Positions 27,623-35,451 of a stretch of 64,000 nucleotides of DNA are shown here, one piece after another (the stretch's first letter is position 1; the number at the start of each line of letters is the position of its first letter). The position numbers and the translations under genes are program-made. The stretch is from Bacteroidales bacterium (GTDB lineage Bacteria > Bacteroidota > Bacteroidia > Bacteroidales > UBA12077). The notes beneath the pieces are model-generated. The model saw only the letters and a program-made list of their open reading frames with translations. It ran no database searches and was not told where the DNA came from. The DNA lies in contig JANQHE010000021.1 of assembly GCA_028282785.1 (NCBI GenBank), positions 124,001 to 188,000 of the forward strand, given 5' to 3'.

Positions 27623-27672
27623 TATTTTTTAAATTTTTTTAAAAAAATAATAAACCTCAAAATCACAAGTGT

Positions 27673-29043
27673 TTATTTATTAGCCATTTCAATCAATTCA
27701 CTTGCAAAATCTTTTAATTCCAATCCTGAAAAATTCCCACTACTCATCATTAATAAATTGTGATTCAGCAAATCCATATGTCTAACATAATCAACTAAAT
27801 CGTTTTGATTTGTAAAAACAATAAGATGCTCATCATTAAAGGCCTGTTTAACCTGACATTCGCTTATTGCTTTGAGTCTTTTGTGCTTAATTACTTCGGG
27901 GTTAAAATAAACGATTGCTTTATCAGCATCTGCCATGGTTCCTTTATATTCGTTTAAGAAATTGGCATTTAAGCTACTGAATGTATGTAACTCCATGATA
28001 GCAATAAGTTTCCTGCTGTTGAACTGATCTTTTACTGCATTCACAGTTGCCTTTAACTTGGAGGGTGAGTGAGCAAAATCTCTGAAGATTGTAGTGTTAT
28101 CATTTTCAGCAAGTACTTCCAACCTTTTTGCAGCTCCTTTAAATTTTGATATAGCCGAATAGAACTCTTCATCATTTAACCCAAGCTTATTGCAGACTAA
28201 TTTAGCTCCGCTAATATTTTGAAGATTGTGTTCACCAAATATTTGCAAAGGAATTTCTTTATCTATATTAATTAAATATGTTTTGTTATCTCTTTTTTTG
28301 TATGCATGTGTACCATAACCCGTTTTTTTAATTGAAGTATCTGATTTTCTTACAACATCGATTAAATTTTCATCGTGTTTATAATAAAATAAACAACCGT
28401 TTTTTTCTATTTGATCAATAAAAACACTGAATTGTTCCTTATAATCTTCAAAAGTTGGGAATACATTGATATGATCCCAGGCAATCCCACTAATCAAGGC
28501 TATATGTGGTTTGTATAAATGGAATTTAGGGCGAGGGTCGATTGGAGAAGATAAATATTCATCTCCTTCGAAAACAGCTATTGGAGCATCTTCAGTAAGC
28601 TTAACCATTGTATCGAATCCTTCGATTTGTGCACCAACCATATAGTCAAATTTCATATCATGAAATTTTAACGTATGCATAATCATAGAAGTGATGGTAG
28701 TTTTTCCATGGCTTCCACCAATTACGATCCTTATTTTGTTCTTAGTTTGCTCATACAAATATTCAGGATAAGAATATATCTTTAAATTTAATTCTTTAGC
28801 TTTTGTAAGTTCAGGATTATCAATTCTTGCATGCATTCCTAAAATAATCGCATTTATATCAGAAGTAATAATATCCGGATTCCACCCAATGTTATCAGGA
28901 AGAATATTGTAATTTTTTAATCGGGACCTGGATGGTTCAAATATTTCATCATCTGAGCCTGAGACTTGGTAGCCCTTTTTACAAAGACTTATAGCTAAAT
29001 TATGCATCGCACTTCCACCAATCGCAATAAAATGAACTTTCAT
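27673..29043 (-). CDS. mpl: Mur-ligase-family murein tripeptide ligase (Mpl)
   Basis: 456 residues. The N-terminal domain starts MKVHFIAIGGSAMHNLAISL, with a GSDDEIFEPS loop as in MurC/Mpl; the ATP-binding loop is GGSHGKTTITSMI; the central domain has AVFEGDEYLSSPIDPRPKF; the C-terminal domain has RDFAHSPSKLKAT. The EGDEY motif and HGKTT loop fit Mpl rather than MurC. Mpl reattaches the recycled tripeptide to UDP-MurNAc. It is monocistronic here. Confidence 0.9.
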   Translation of the reverse strand: MKVHFIAIGGSAMHNLAISLCKKGYQVSGSDDEIFEPSRSRLKNYNILPDNIGWNPDIITSDINAIILGMHARIDNPELTKAKELNLKIYSYPEYLYEQTKNKIRIVIGGSHGKTTITSMIMHTLKFHDMKFDYMVGAQIEGFDTMVKLTEDAPIAVFEGDEYLSSPIDPRPKFHLYKPHIALISGIAWDHINVFPTFEDYKEQFSVFIDQIEKNGCLFYYKHDENLIDVVRKSDTSIKKTGYGTHAYKKRDNKTYLINIDKEIPLQIFGEHNLQNISGAKLVCNKLGLNDEEFYSAISKFKGAAKRLEVLAENDNTTIFRDFAHSPSKLKATVNAVKDQFNSRKLIAIMELHTFSSLNANFLNEYKGTMADADKAIVYFNPEVIKHKRLKAISECQVKQAFNDEHLIVFTNQNDLVDYVRHMDLLNHNLLMMSSGNFSGLELKDFASELIEMANK

Positions 29044-29217
29044 TTTTTATATTTGTATTTAAAAAGTGAAGAAGCTAAAGATAAGCGTAAAAAGATAAAA
29101 GTAAAAAGGTATGATCAATATTAATAAACAAGATTAGCCTGAGAATAAGAATTTGAAACATACACTATAGAAATAAAAATCTGAAATAATAAATTACAAA
29201 TTTTAAACCAAATAAAA

Positions 29218-30051
29218 ATGAAATTATATCCTATACACATTAGCAATTTTAAGATCGATGGCGGTGCAATGTTCGGAGTTGTACCAAAGGTATTATGGCA
29301 AAATAAGTATCCTGCTGATGAAAATAACTTGTGTAATTGGGCATTACGGTCATTGCTTATTGATACGGGGAAAAGAGTGATATTAATTGATAATGGACAT
29401 GGTGATAAACAAAGTAAAAAATTCTTTAGCCATGTGCACTTGAATGGAGGTGATGGATTGGAAGGAGCCCTGAAAAAATACGGATATACTTTTGATGACA
29501 TTACGGATATGGTATTAACACATCTTCATACTGACCACTGTGGAGGTGGTGTTAAATATAATGAGGACCGGTCAGGTTTCGAGATGGTTTTTAAAAATGC
29601 AACTTACTGGGTGAGCAAACCACATTGGGAGAGTGCAATGAATCCAAATAAACAAGAAGCTGCAGCTTTTCTCGAGGAAAATATAATGCCGATGTTAGAA
29701 AGTGGGCAACTTAAATTTATTGAAGAAAATACCGAATTATATCCGGGAATTGAACTTCGCCTTTACAGCGGACATACAAAAGGGCAAATGATTCCATTCA
29801 TCAATACAGGTGAAAAAACGGTTGTATTTATGGCAGATTTAATACCATCAACAGCACATATTCCTTTGGTTTGGAACATGGCTTATGATGTAGACCCAAT
29901 GAAAATGCTACAAGAAAAGGAAGATTTTTTGAATGAAGCTGCTGAGAACAATTATACCTTATTTTTCCAACATGATTTGTATAACGAATGTGCAAACGTT
30001 CATAAAACCGAAAAGGGAATCAGGTTAAAAGAAACATTCAATTTAAATTAA
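29218..30051 (+). CDS. MBL-fold metallohydrolase (lactonase/AidC-like group)
   Basis: 277 residues without a signal peptide. The di-zinc motif LTHLHTDHCGGG (HxHxDH) is at about 101-112, with YSGHTKGQMIP, FMADLIPSTAHI and FFQHDLY supplying the later His and Asp ligands. The layout (longer N-terminus, GGAMFGVVPK) resembles quorum-quenching lactonase-like proteins, but the substrate is unproven. The next gene begins 5 bases later. Confidence 0.82.
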   Translation: MKLYPIHISNFKIDGGAMFGVVPKVLWQNKYPADENNLCNWALRSLLIDTGKRVILIDNGHGDKQSKKFFSHVHLNGGDGLEGALKKYGYTFDDITDMVLTHLHTDHCGGGVKYNEDRSGFEMVFKNATYWVSKPHWESAMNPNKQEAAAFLEENIMPMLESGQLKFIEENTELYPGIELRLYSGHTKGQMIPFINTGEKTVVFMADLIPSTAHIPLVWNMAYDVDPMKMLQEKEDFLNEAAENNYTLFFQHDLYNECANVHKTEKGIRLKETFNLN

Positions 30052-30056
30052 TCGAT

Positions 30057-30983
30057 ATGCAAACAATTTTAGGATCGGGCGGAATAATAGGAATTGAGCT
30101 GGCAAAAGAATTAACTAAATACACTAAAAGTATAAGGCTGGTTAGCCGTAATCCGCAAAAAATAAATCCTGACGATGAATTATTTACAGCAGATTTAACT
30201 AAGACTGAAGAAGTTTTGAAAGCAACTGAAGGTTCGGAGACAATTTATTTAACCGTTGGATTAAAATATAGTATTAAAGTTTGGCAAAACAAATGGCCCG
30301 TAATTGTAAAAAATGTTATTGATGCTTGCGTAAAGCATAAATCGAAATTGGTATTCTTCGATAATATCTATATGTATGATAAAGATTATTTAAATCTGAT
30401 GAATGAAGAAACACCGGTTAATCCTCCAAGTAAAAAAGGAAAAGTACGAGCTAAAATTGCTCAAATGGTTTTAAATGCAGGAAAGGAACAAGGATTGCAA
30501 GTTTTAATTGCCAGGGCAGCAGATTTTTATGGTCCCGGAATAAAAGGTAATAGTGTGCTTACCGAAACAGTTTTCAATAATCTAAAGATTGGAAAAAAGG
30601 CTAATTGGTTAGGATCAATAAAATATAAGCATTCATTCACATACACTCCTGATGCAGGAAAAGCTGTTGCTATGTTAGGTAACGATCCGGATGCCTACGG
30701 ACAGGTTTGGCACTTGCCTACAACTTCTGACCCTTTTACCGGAAAAGAGTGGATTGAAAGTATCGCTAAAGAGTTAGGTGTTAAACCGAAATACCAGGTT
30801 GCATCAAAATTTATGGTAAGATTGTTGGGATTATTTGTTCCTGTTATGAGAGAATTAGTTGAAATGATTTATCAATATGATCGTGATTACGTTTTTGATA
30901 GTACCAAATTCGAAACAAAATTCAACTTTAAACCTACACCATATTTAGAAGGAATTAAAACAATTATTAAAGAAGATTACTAA
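30057..30983 (+). CDS. NAD(P)-dependent epimerase/dehydratase-family protein
   Basis: 308 residues, extended short-chain dehydrogenase fold. The Rossmann glycine motif is GSGGIIGIELA near the start, with DLTKTEEVLKAT and FYGPGIKGNS substrate-domain features. The usual YxxxK catalytic pair is not obvious (YMYDKDYL sits in its place), so it may bind NAD(P) with changed chemistry. It lies 5 bases after the MBL gene. The exact substrate cannot be told. Confidence 0.82.
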   Translation: MQTILGSGGIIGIELAKELTKYTKSIRLVSRNPQKINPDDELFTADLTKTEEVLKATEGSETIYLTVGLKYSIKVWQNKWPVIVKNVIDACVKHKSKLVFFDNIYMYDKDYLNLMNEETPVNPPSKKGKVRAKIAQMVLNAGKEQGLQVLIARAADFYGPGIKGNSVLTETVFNNLKIGKKANWLGSIKYKHSFTYTPDAGKAVAMLGNDPDAYGQVWHLPTTSDPFTGKEWIESIAKELGVKPKYQVASKFMVRLLGLFVPVMRELVEMIYQYDRDYVFDSTKFETKFNFKPTPYLEGIKTIIKEDY

Positions 30984-31011
30984 TTTTATCTCAAATTTAA
31001 AATTGACATAA

Positions 31012-32055
31012 ATGTTAGGTTTTTCGGATGTAATAATTGATCAACTGGTGGTTCATAAGGTTGGTAGTAAGTATAATGAAGAGAACATTCGTTTTTCTAA
31101 GGACAAATTAAATCTGGATAATGATATAAAAGAATTGCTTGTCAAGTATTTTCTAACGCCATTTAAATCAAATGAGTATTACACTTTTTATCATGAATCA
31201 GATTTAAATCTGAATGAAGTATTTCATTTTATTTCAAAAATATTTGATGAACCTGATGAAATATACAATCAGTCCGTAAATCTGGCTAAACACCTTTATG
31301 AAAACTCAACTCATCCTAACATCAATGGAGGAGAGTTTTATACAGTCTATTTTCAGGATATTCAATTTGATCATGAAGTAGTTGATGCCATCGGATTATT
31401 TAAATCTGAAACCAGAGAAACTTTTCTAAAGGTTTATTCAAAGGATGAGAATTACAACATAGAGAGTGATCAAGGAATTGATATTAAAAAGCTTGATAAA
31501 GGTTGCCTCATTCTGAATCTTGAAAAAGAAGATGGATTTATCGTAACTTCGGTTGATAAATTGAGTAAGGGTGAAGATGCTCGTTATTGGATTGATGATT
31601 TCTTGAAAATTAAACAACGAGAAGATGAATATTATCACACGGAAAACGTGATGAAGATGTATAAGGATTTTGTAGTTAAGGAAATCCCTAACGAATATGA
31701 AGTTACCAAGGCCGATCAGGTTGATATGATCAATAAATCTAAAAAGTTCTTTAAGGAAGCGGATAACTTTCAGTTGGAAGATTTTTCGGAACAGGTAATC
31801 GAAGATAAAGATCTAATTGAAAGCTTCAATAACTATAAAAAAGTGTACGAATCTGAAAATGAAATTGAAATTTCAGAGGAATTTGAAATATCCCGGAGCG
31901 CAGCAAAAAAGCAATTTCGTGTTTTCAAAAGTGTAATTAAGCTGGATAAGAATTTTCATATTTATGTTCATGGAAACCGTGATTATATAATAAAAGGTTA
32001 TGATGAAAAAACAGGAATGAACTATTATCAGGTGTTTTTTAATGAAGAGAAATAA
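31012..32055 (+). CDS. Nucleoid-associated protein (NdpA/YejK family)
   Basis: 347 residues matching the NA37/YejK family: the N-terminal IIDQLVVHKVGSKYNEE, FYTVYFQDI, DAIGLFKSETRETFLKV and a C-terminal YIIKGYDEKTGMNYYQVFFNEE. Family members bind nucleoid DNA, and some appear next to defence or mobile genes, but this one sits among housekeeping genes. The following unknown gene begins 8 bases later. Confidence 0.85.
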   Translation: MLGFSDVIIDQLVVHKVGSKYNEENIRFSKDKLNLDNDIKELLVKYFLTPFKSNEYYTFYHESDLNLNEVFHFISKIFDEPDEIYNQSVNLAKHLYENSTHPNINGGEFYTVYFQDIQFDHEVVDAIGLFKSETRETFLKVYSKDENYNIESDQGIDIKKLDKGCLILNLEKEDGFIVTSVDKLSKGEDARYWIDDFLKIKQREDEYYHTENVMKMYKDFVVKEIPNEYEVTKADQVDMINKSKKFFKEADNFQLEDFSEQVIEDKDLIESFNNYKKVYESENEIEISEEFEISRSAAKKQFRVFKSVIKLDKNFHIYVHGNRDYIIKGYDEKTGMNYYQVFFNEEK

Positions 32056-32063
32056 TAATAAGT

Positions 32064-32552
32064 ATGAGTAACAAGCTTTCATCAAAGGAATTTATTCAAA
32101 AGGTTTTTATTGAAGAAATAAGTAAAATGATTGATAACGGATCATATCATTTTGCATTTGTCATTATGGTACAGGCTTTAGAAACATTAGGTAGTTTTTT
32201 AGATACAAAACCATTAAAAGCACGTGATCAGTCTAAGCTTCGTTTTTCTCATGCCATAAATCGTCTTATGCCTTTTAAATATGCTAAATTAAATGATAAT
32301 CATCTTTTGTATGATCAACTTCGTGCAAGTTTGGCACATACGTTTACGTCAAGCAGACATATTTTTTTAACCTCCAGATCAAATGAAAAAATTGGAAATA
32401 AACATCTGGAAAAAATAAATGATAGGCTAGTATTGGTTGCCGAAGACTTTTATGATGATTTTAAGAAAGCATGTAATCGACTTATGGATGGAATGGAAAA
32501 AGGAATAATCTCCGAGAAAAATGTTAATTCAGAATTTTATTACACATTTTAA
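32064..32552 (+). CDS. Conserved helical protein of unknown function
   Basis: 162 residues, mostly alpha-helical and soluble. Striking stretches are FAFVIMVQALETLGSFLD and FSHAINRLMPFKYAKLND. A DQLRASLAHTFTSSR motif includes an RxxxAH-type helix of the kind found in HEPN-like folds (RxxxxH), but the match is too loose for a call. It probably shares a transcript with the NdpA-like gene 8 bases upstream. Function unknown. Confidence 0.65.
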   Translation: MSNKLSSKEFIQKVFIEEISKMIDNGSYHFAFVIMVQALETLGSFLDTKPLKARDQSKLRFSHAINRLMPFKYAKLNDNHLLYDQLRASLAHTFTSSRHIFLTSRSNEKIGNKHLEKINDRLVLVAEDFYDDFKKACNRLMDGMEKGIISEKNVNSEFYYTF

Positions 32553-32590
32553 GAATTTTTAATTTTACAATAAACAAAAAAACTTTAAAA

Positions 32591-32812
32591 ATGAAAGTTA
32601 GAAAAAAAGGATATTGGTTTTTATTTAGCTTAACATTATTTTTTACATTACTTGCAATATCTACAATAATCCCATCTGAGCGAGCAAGTAAAGTTTGTAT
32701 GATTGGCTATAAAGCACATTGTACTTTTACACCAATTAGCACAATAATTTGTGCGATTCCTGCAGGTTTGGTATGTTTTGTTAGAAAGAGGTTTTTTGTC
32801 TCGTACAGTTAA
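32591..32812 (+). CDS. Small two-span membrane protein, hypothetical
   Basis: 73 residues with two hydrophobic segments (about 9-27 and 46-64), a basic start (MKVRKKGYWF) and basic residues between and after them. Two cysteines (about 36 and 44) lie in the loop. No family recognised. It ends 2 bases before the converging siaC gene, with no separate terminator visible. It is plausible as a gene because of a clean start 38 bases after the unknown gene. Confidence 0.5.
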   Translation: MKVRKKGYWFLFSLTLFFTLLAISTIIPSERASKVCMIGYKAHCTFTPISTIICAIPAGLVCFVRKRFFVSYS

Positions 32813-32814
32813 TC

Positions 32815-33195
32815 TTAATTCAACTCCACCAGTTCAAATGGTATTTCCAGTATGGATTGGTATTCTAAGCCTTTTTCTTCAATTAATTTATCACCGGATT
32901 CAAAATACCAGGTTATCTTCATTTGTTTACCGGTTTCATTGATTTTTTCCAGTTCGATAAAAATCTGGTAAAACATTTTTGCAGATGATGAATTAAAGTA
33001 CTCCATTTTGCAAAGAAGGTTTGTACTTTCATTTGGATATTTTATATAATTTTCAATCCATTCAAATACAGGTTCAAAAAACTTAGCAGAATCTTCAGGC
33101 AAAGAATTGCCGGAAATTTCAAAACGATTATTCTCCGGATCAAATACCAGGTAAGGCGTATCCCTTGTCTCTTGAAGTTCTAATTTTTCTATCAT
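32815..33195 (-). CDS. siaC: SiaC-family regulatory phosphoprotein (DUF1987)
   Basis: 126 residues of the SiaC/DUF1987 family: TRDTPYLVFDPENNRFEISGNSLPED and FFEPVFEWIENYI at the front, and KMEYFNSSSAKMF at about 63-75, whose Ser69-Ser71 run corresponds to the phosphorylated Thr region of Pseudomonas SiaC. In that system a PPM phosphatase (SiaA) and a GHKL kinase (SiaB) switch SiaC on and off, and unphosphorylated SiaC activates the diguanylate cyclase SiaD. It lies 10 bases after the siaB-like gene. No GGDEF gene is in the window. Confidence 0.85.
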   Translation of the reverse strand: MIEKLELQETRDTPYLVFDPENNRFEISGNSLPEDSAKFFEPVFEWIENYIKYPNESTNLLCKMEYFNSSSAKMFYQIFIELEKINETGKQMKITWYFESGDKLIEEKGLEYQSILEIPFELVELN

Positions 33196-33205
33196 TGGTA
33201 ATGAT

Positions 33206-34339
33206 TTATGCTATTACATTAATTGAAAGGAATGATTTTTTATCATCTATTCTTTGAATAGAATAATTAATAGGAGAGATTAACCTTCTTGCAATATCAA
33301 TTAACCCGATTCCGGCACCTCCATTCTTAGGGAGATTGCGTTCTCTTAATTTGCTTAAGTATAAATCCTTTAATTCCTTTCCGTTTAGTTCATTTATGTA
33401 ATCCAAACGATCTTGAAGATCTTCAACAAATTCGTTTCTCATTAAATTACCGGTATTTACTACAAAGTAATTGTCTGTTTTACCAATTAGGAAAATCCCT
33501 TCCTTTTTATTTCCTTCTTTTAAGCAATGGTGACTTATATTCTGCAGTAATTCAACAAGTATATGGAATATTTTCTTCTTAGAAGCGGAATCTTTATGTT
33601 CTTTTTGAAGATTTTCCTCAATGATCCTTAAAACCGGAAAAATTGCGTCTTGTGAAAAATCCCCTTTATGAATTACAAGAATTTCATCAGATACCATTTT
33701 TTGATGATAATTGATAGCTTCATTAATTCTAAAGGCACATTCGGCCTTAAATTTATTTTCTTCAATATTCGATTTTAATATGATCTGATTATAGAAAAGA
33801 GCATATTTTTTATCGAAATCTTTAAATACATATTCAAGCTTCTGTCCGGATTTACGAGCCATTTCAATAAGGCCAAGTCCTGCACCACCTTTATCTGAAA
33901 TCTGCTCATTTTCAAGAACTTCCCGGTACAAGGCTTTTAGTTCTTCCTTATCTAAACTATTGACTTTTTCTAATTGACGTTCAAGATTTTCAATCTTTGT
34001 TGTTTCAATTAAATTACCGGAAGTAATATAATATGTATCTTGCCAGTTTTTAGTAAGAAAAAAACCCTCGTTGGTTGATGCATGCATTTTACCATCAAGC
34101 GACTCACCATGGCGTACAATGTTTTGAAAACATTCTGCCATTAAGAATGAGGCTTTCTTTTTCATTTTATGTAGTGAGTCAATATTATTGATATTATATT
34201 CACTTAACTCAATCAATTTATTGGTGATATCATCACTAAAATCCCCATTATAAAGCAAACATAAATTGTCCTCTTTTATGCGGTCGAAAAACCAAAATGT
34301 TGAGTTGATGTTCATAGACTGCTCAGGTTGGTGCTCCAA
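33206..34339 (-). CDS. siaB: SiaB-family kinase with two tandem kinase domains (DUF6272)
   Basis: 377 residues, about twice the length of Pseudomonas SiaB (roughly 185). It contains two copies of the domain: N-box-like AECFQNIVRHG (Asn73) and G-box GGAGLGLIEMARK (151-) in the first, and VELLQNISHHC (Asn267) and GGAGIGLIDIARR (340-) in the second. Both keep the glycine-rich loop and the asparagine, so both may bind ATP. SiaB phosphorylates SiaC, whose gene follows 10 bases later. The regular offset (about 190 residues) indicates a domain duplication or fusion. Confidence 0.85.
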   Translation of the reverse strand: MEHQPEQSMNINSTFWFFDRIKEDNLCLLYNGDFSDDITNKLIELSEYNINNIDSLHKMKKKASFLMAECFQNIVRHGESLDGKMHASTNEGFFLTKNWQDTYYITSGNLIETTKIENLERQLEKVNSLDKEELKALYREVLENEQISDKGGAGLGLIEMARKSGQKLEYVFKDFDKKYALFYNQIILKSNIEENKFKAECAFRINEAINYHQKMVSDEILVIHKGDFSQDAIFPVLRIIEENLQKEHKDSASKKKIFHILVELLQNISHHCLKEGNKKEGIFLIGKTDNYFVVNTGNLMRNEFVEDLQDRLDYINELNGKELKDLYLSKLRERNLPKNGGAGIGLIDIARRLISPINYSIQRIDDKKSFLSINVIA

Positions 34340-34446
34340 ACAATTAATAAAATAAATGAAAATTTCTGAAAAGCGCCAATTTTTTCAAATTAAAATGTCA
34401 TTAAAAATGTTATCCTATTGATTTTCTAGAGGCATTTATCATTAAA

Positions 34447-34454
34447 TATTTTTG
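34447..34454 (+). promoter_or_regulatory. Candidate -7 box for the oxidoreductase gene
   Basis: TATTTTTG fits TAnnTTTG 32 bases before the start codon of the MDR oxidoreductase. No clear TTTG lies at the right -33 distance. Confidence 0.45.
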
Positions 34455-34485
34455 ATTTATCTTTAAAATCTTCAAAAATGAAAAT

Positions 34486-35442
34486 ATGAAAGCAGCCATA
34501 ATAGATCAATTCGGGGGACCGGAAGTTTTTAAAATAGAAGAAGTAGAGAAACCTAAAATTAAACTTGATCAACTATTAGTTAAAGTAAAAACGGTTGGAA
34601 TTAATCCAATTGATTGGAAACAAAGAAATGGAAACCACAGGTTTGTTTTAGGGGCACCTTTCCCAATTGTTTTGGGATACGATGTATGTGGCGAAGTTGT
34701 TGAAATTGGCAATCGGTGTTACAAGTTTAAAGTTGGTGATGAGGTTTTTGGAGTACTTGATAATAAATATGGTGGAGCATTAGCTGAATTTGCAGCAGGA
34801 CATGAAAAATGTTTTGCTATTAAGCCAAAAGGGATTTCTAATGAAGAAGCAGCCGCATTTCCTATGGTTGCATTAACAGCTTTGCAGGCGCTTAGGGATA
34901 AAATTAATTTAAGAAACGATCAAACAATTGTGTTTAATGGAGCATCAGGAGGAGTAGGACATGTAGCTATTCAAATTGCAAAGCTAATGGGAGCTAAAGT
35001 AATAGCTGTAGCTGGCAAAAGTAGCAAGGAGTTTGTGAGCCAATTCAAGCCGGATGAATTTATTGATTATACCGAACAGCATATTTTAAATACTAATATA
35101 AAAACAGATATATTTTTTGATGTGATTGGAAATCTTACATTTCCAAAGATTAAACACTTGCTAAAACCTGGAGGAACATATCTAAATTTGAATTATATTC
35201 ATTCTTTAACAAAGCTTCCTGTAAATATTTTTCATCAACTTTTCTCCAAAGGGAAAAAAGCAAAAACTTTATTAATGAAACATGATAGTTCGGATCTCGA
35301 TTTGGTTTCTAAATGGATACAGGAGAAAAAGATAAAAATCTGTCTGGATAAGATTTTTCCATTGGATAAAATTCATGAAGCTCACAGATATGCTGAGCAG
35401 GGACACAATAAAGGAAAGAATGTAGTAGTTATTAGTGAATAA
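34486..35442 (+). CDS. MDR-family NADP-dependent oxidoreductase (quinone oxidoreductase type)
   Basis: 318 residues. The N-terminal GroES-like part includes VKTVGINPIDWKQRNG and GYDVCGEVVEIG; the Rossmann part has VFNGASGGVGHVAIQIAKLMGA. Zinc-binding cysteines of alcohol dehydrogenases are absent, which fits the zeta-crystallin/QOR group. It probably reduces quinones or enones with NADPH. It is followed after 9 bases by the penicillin-binding protein gene. Confidence 0.9.
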   Translation: MKAAIIDQFGGPEVFKIEEVEKPKIKLDQLLVKVKTVGINPIDWKQRNGNHRFVLGAPFPIVLGYDVCGEVVEIGNRCYKFKVGDEVFGVLDNKYGGALAEFAAGHEKCFAIKPKGISNEEAAAFPMVALTALQALRDKINLRNDQTIVFNGASGGVGHVAIQIAKLMGAKVIAVAGKSSKEFVSQFKPDEFIDYTEQHILNTNIKTDIFFDVIGNLTFPKIKHLLKPGGTYLNLNYIHSLTKLPVNIFHQLFSKGKKAKTLLMKHDSSDLDLVSKWIQEKKIKICLDKIFPLDKIHEAHRYAEQGHNKGKNVVVISE

Positions 35443-35451
35443 GTTTTAATA

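Noticed and set aside
32064-32552. HEPN toxin
   Set aside because: The RxxxAH-like match is off the required RxxxxH spacing and no antitoxin partner is adjacent.
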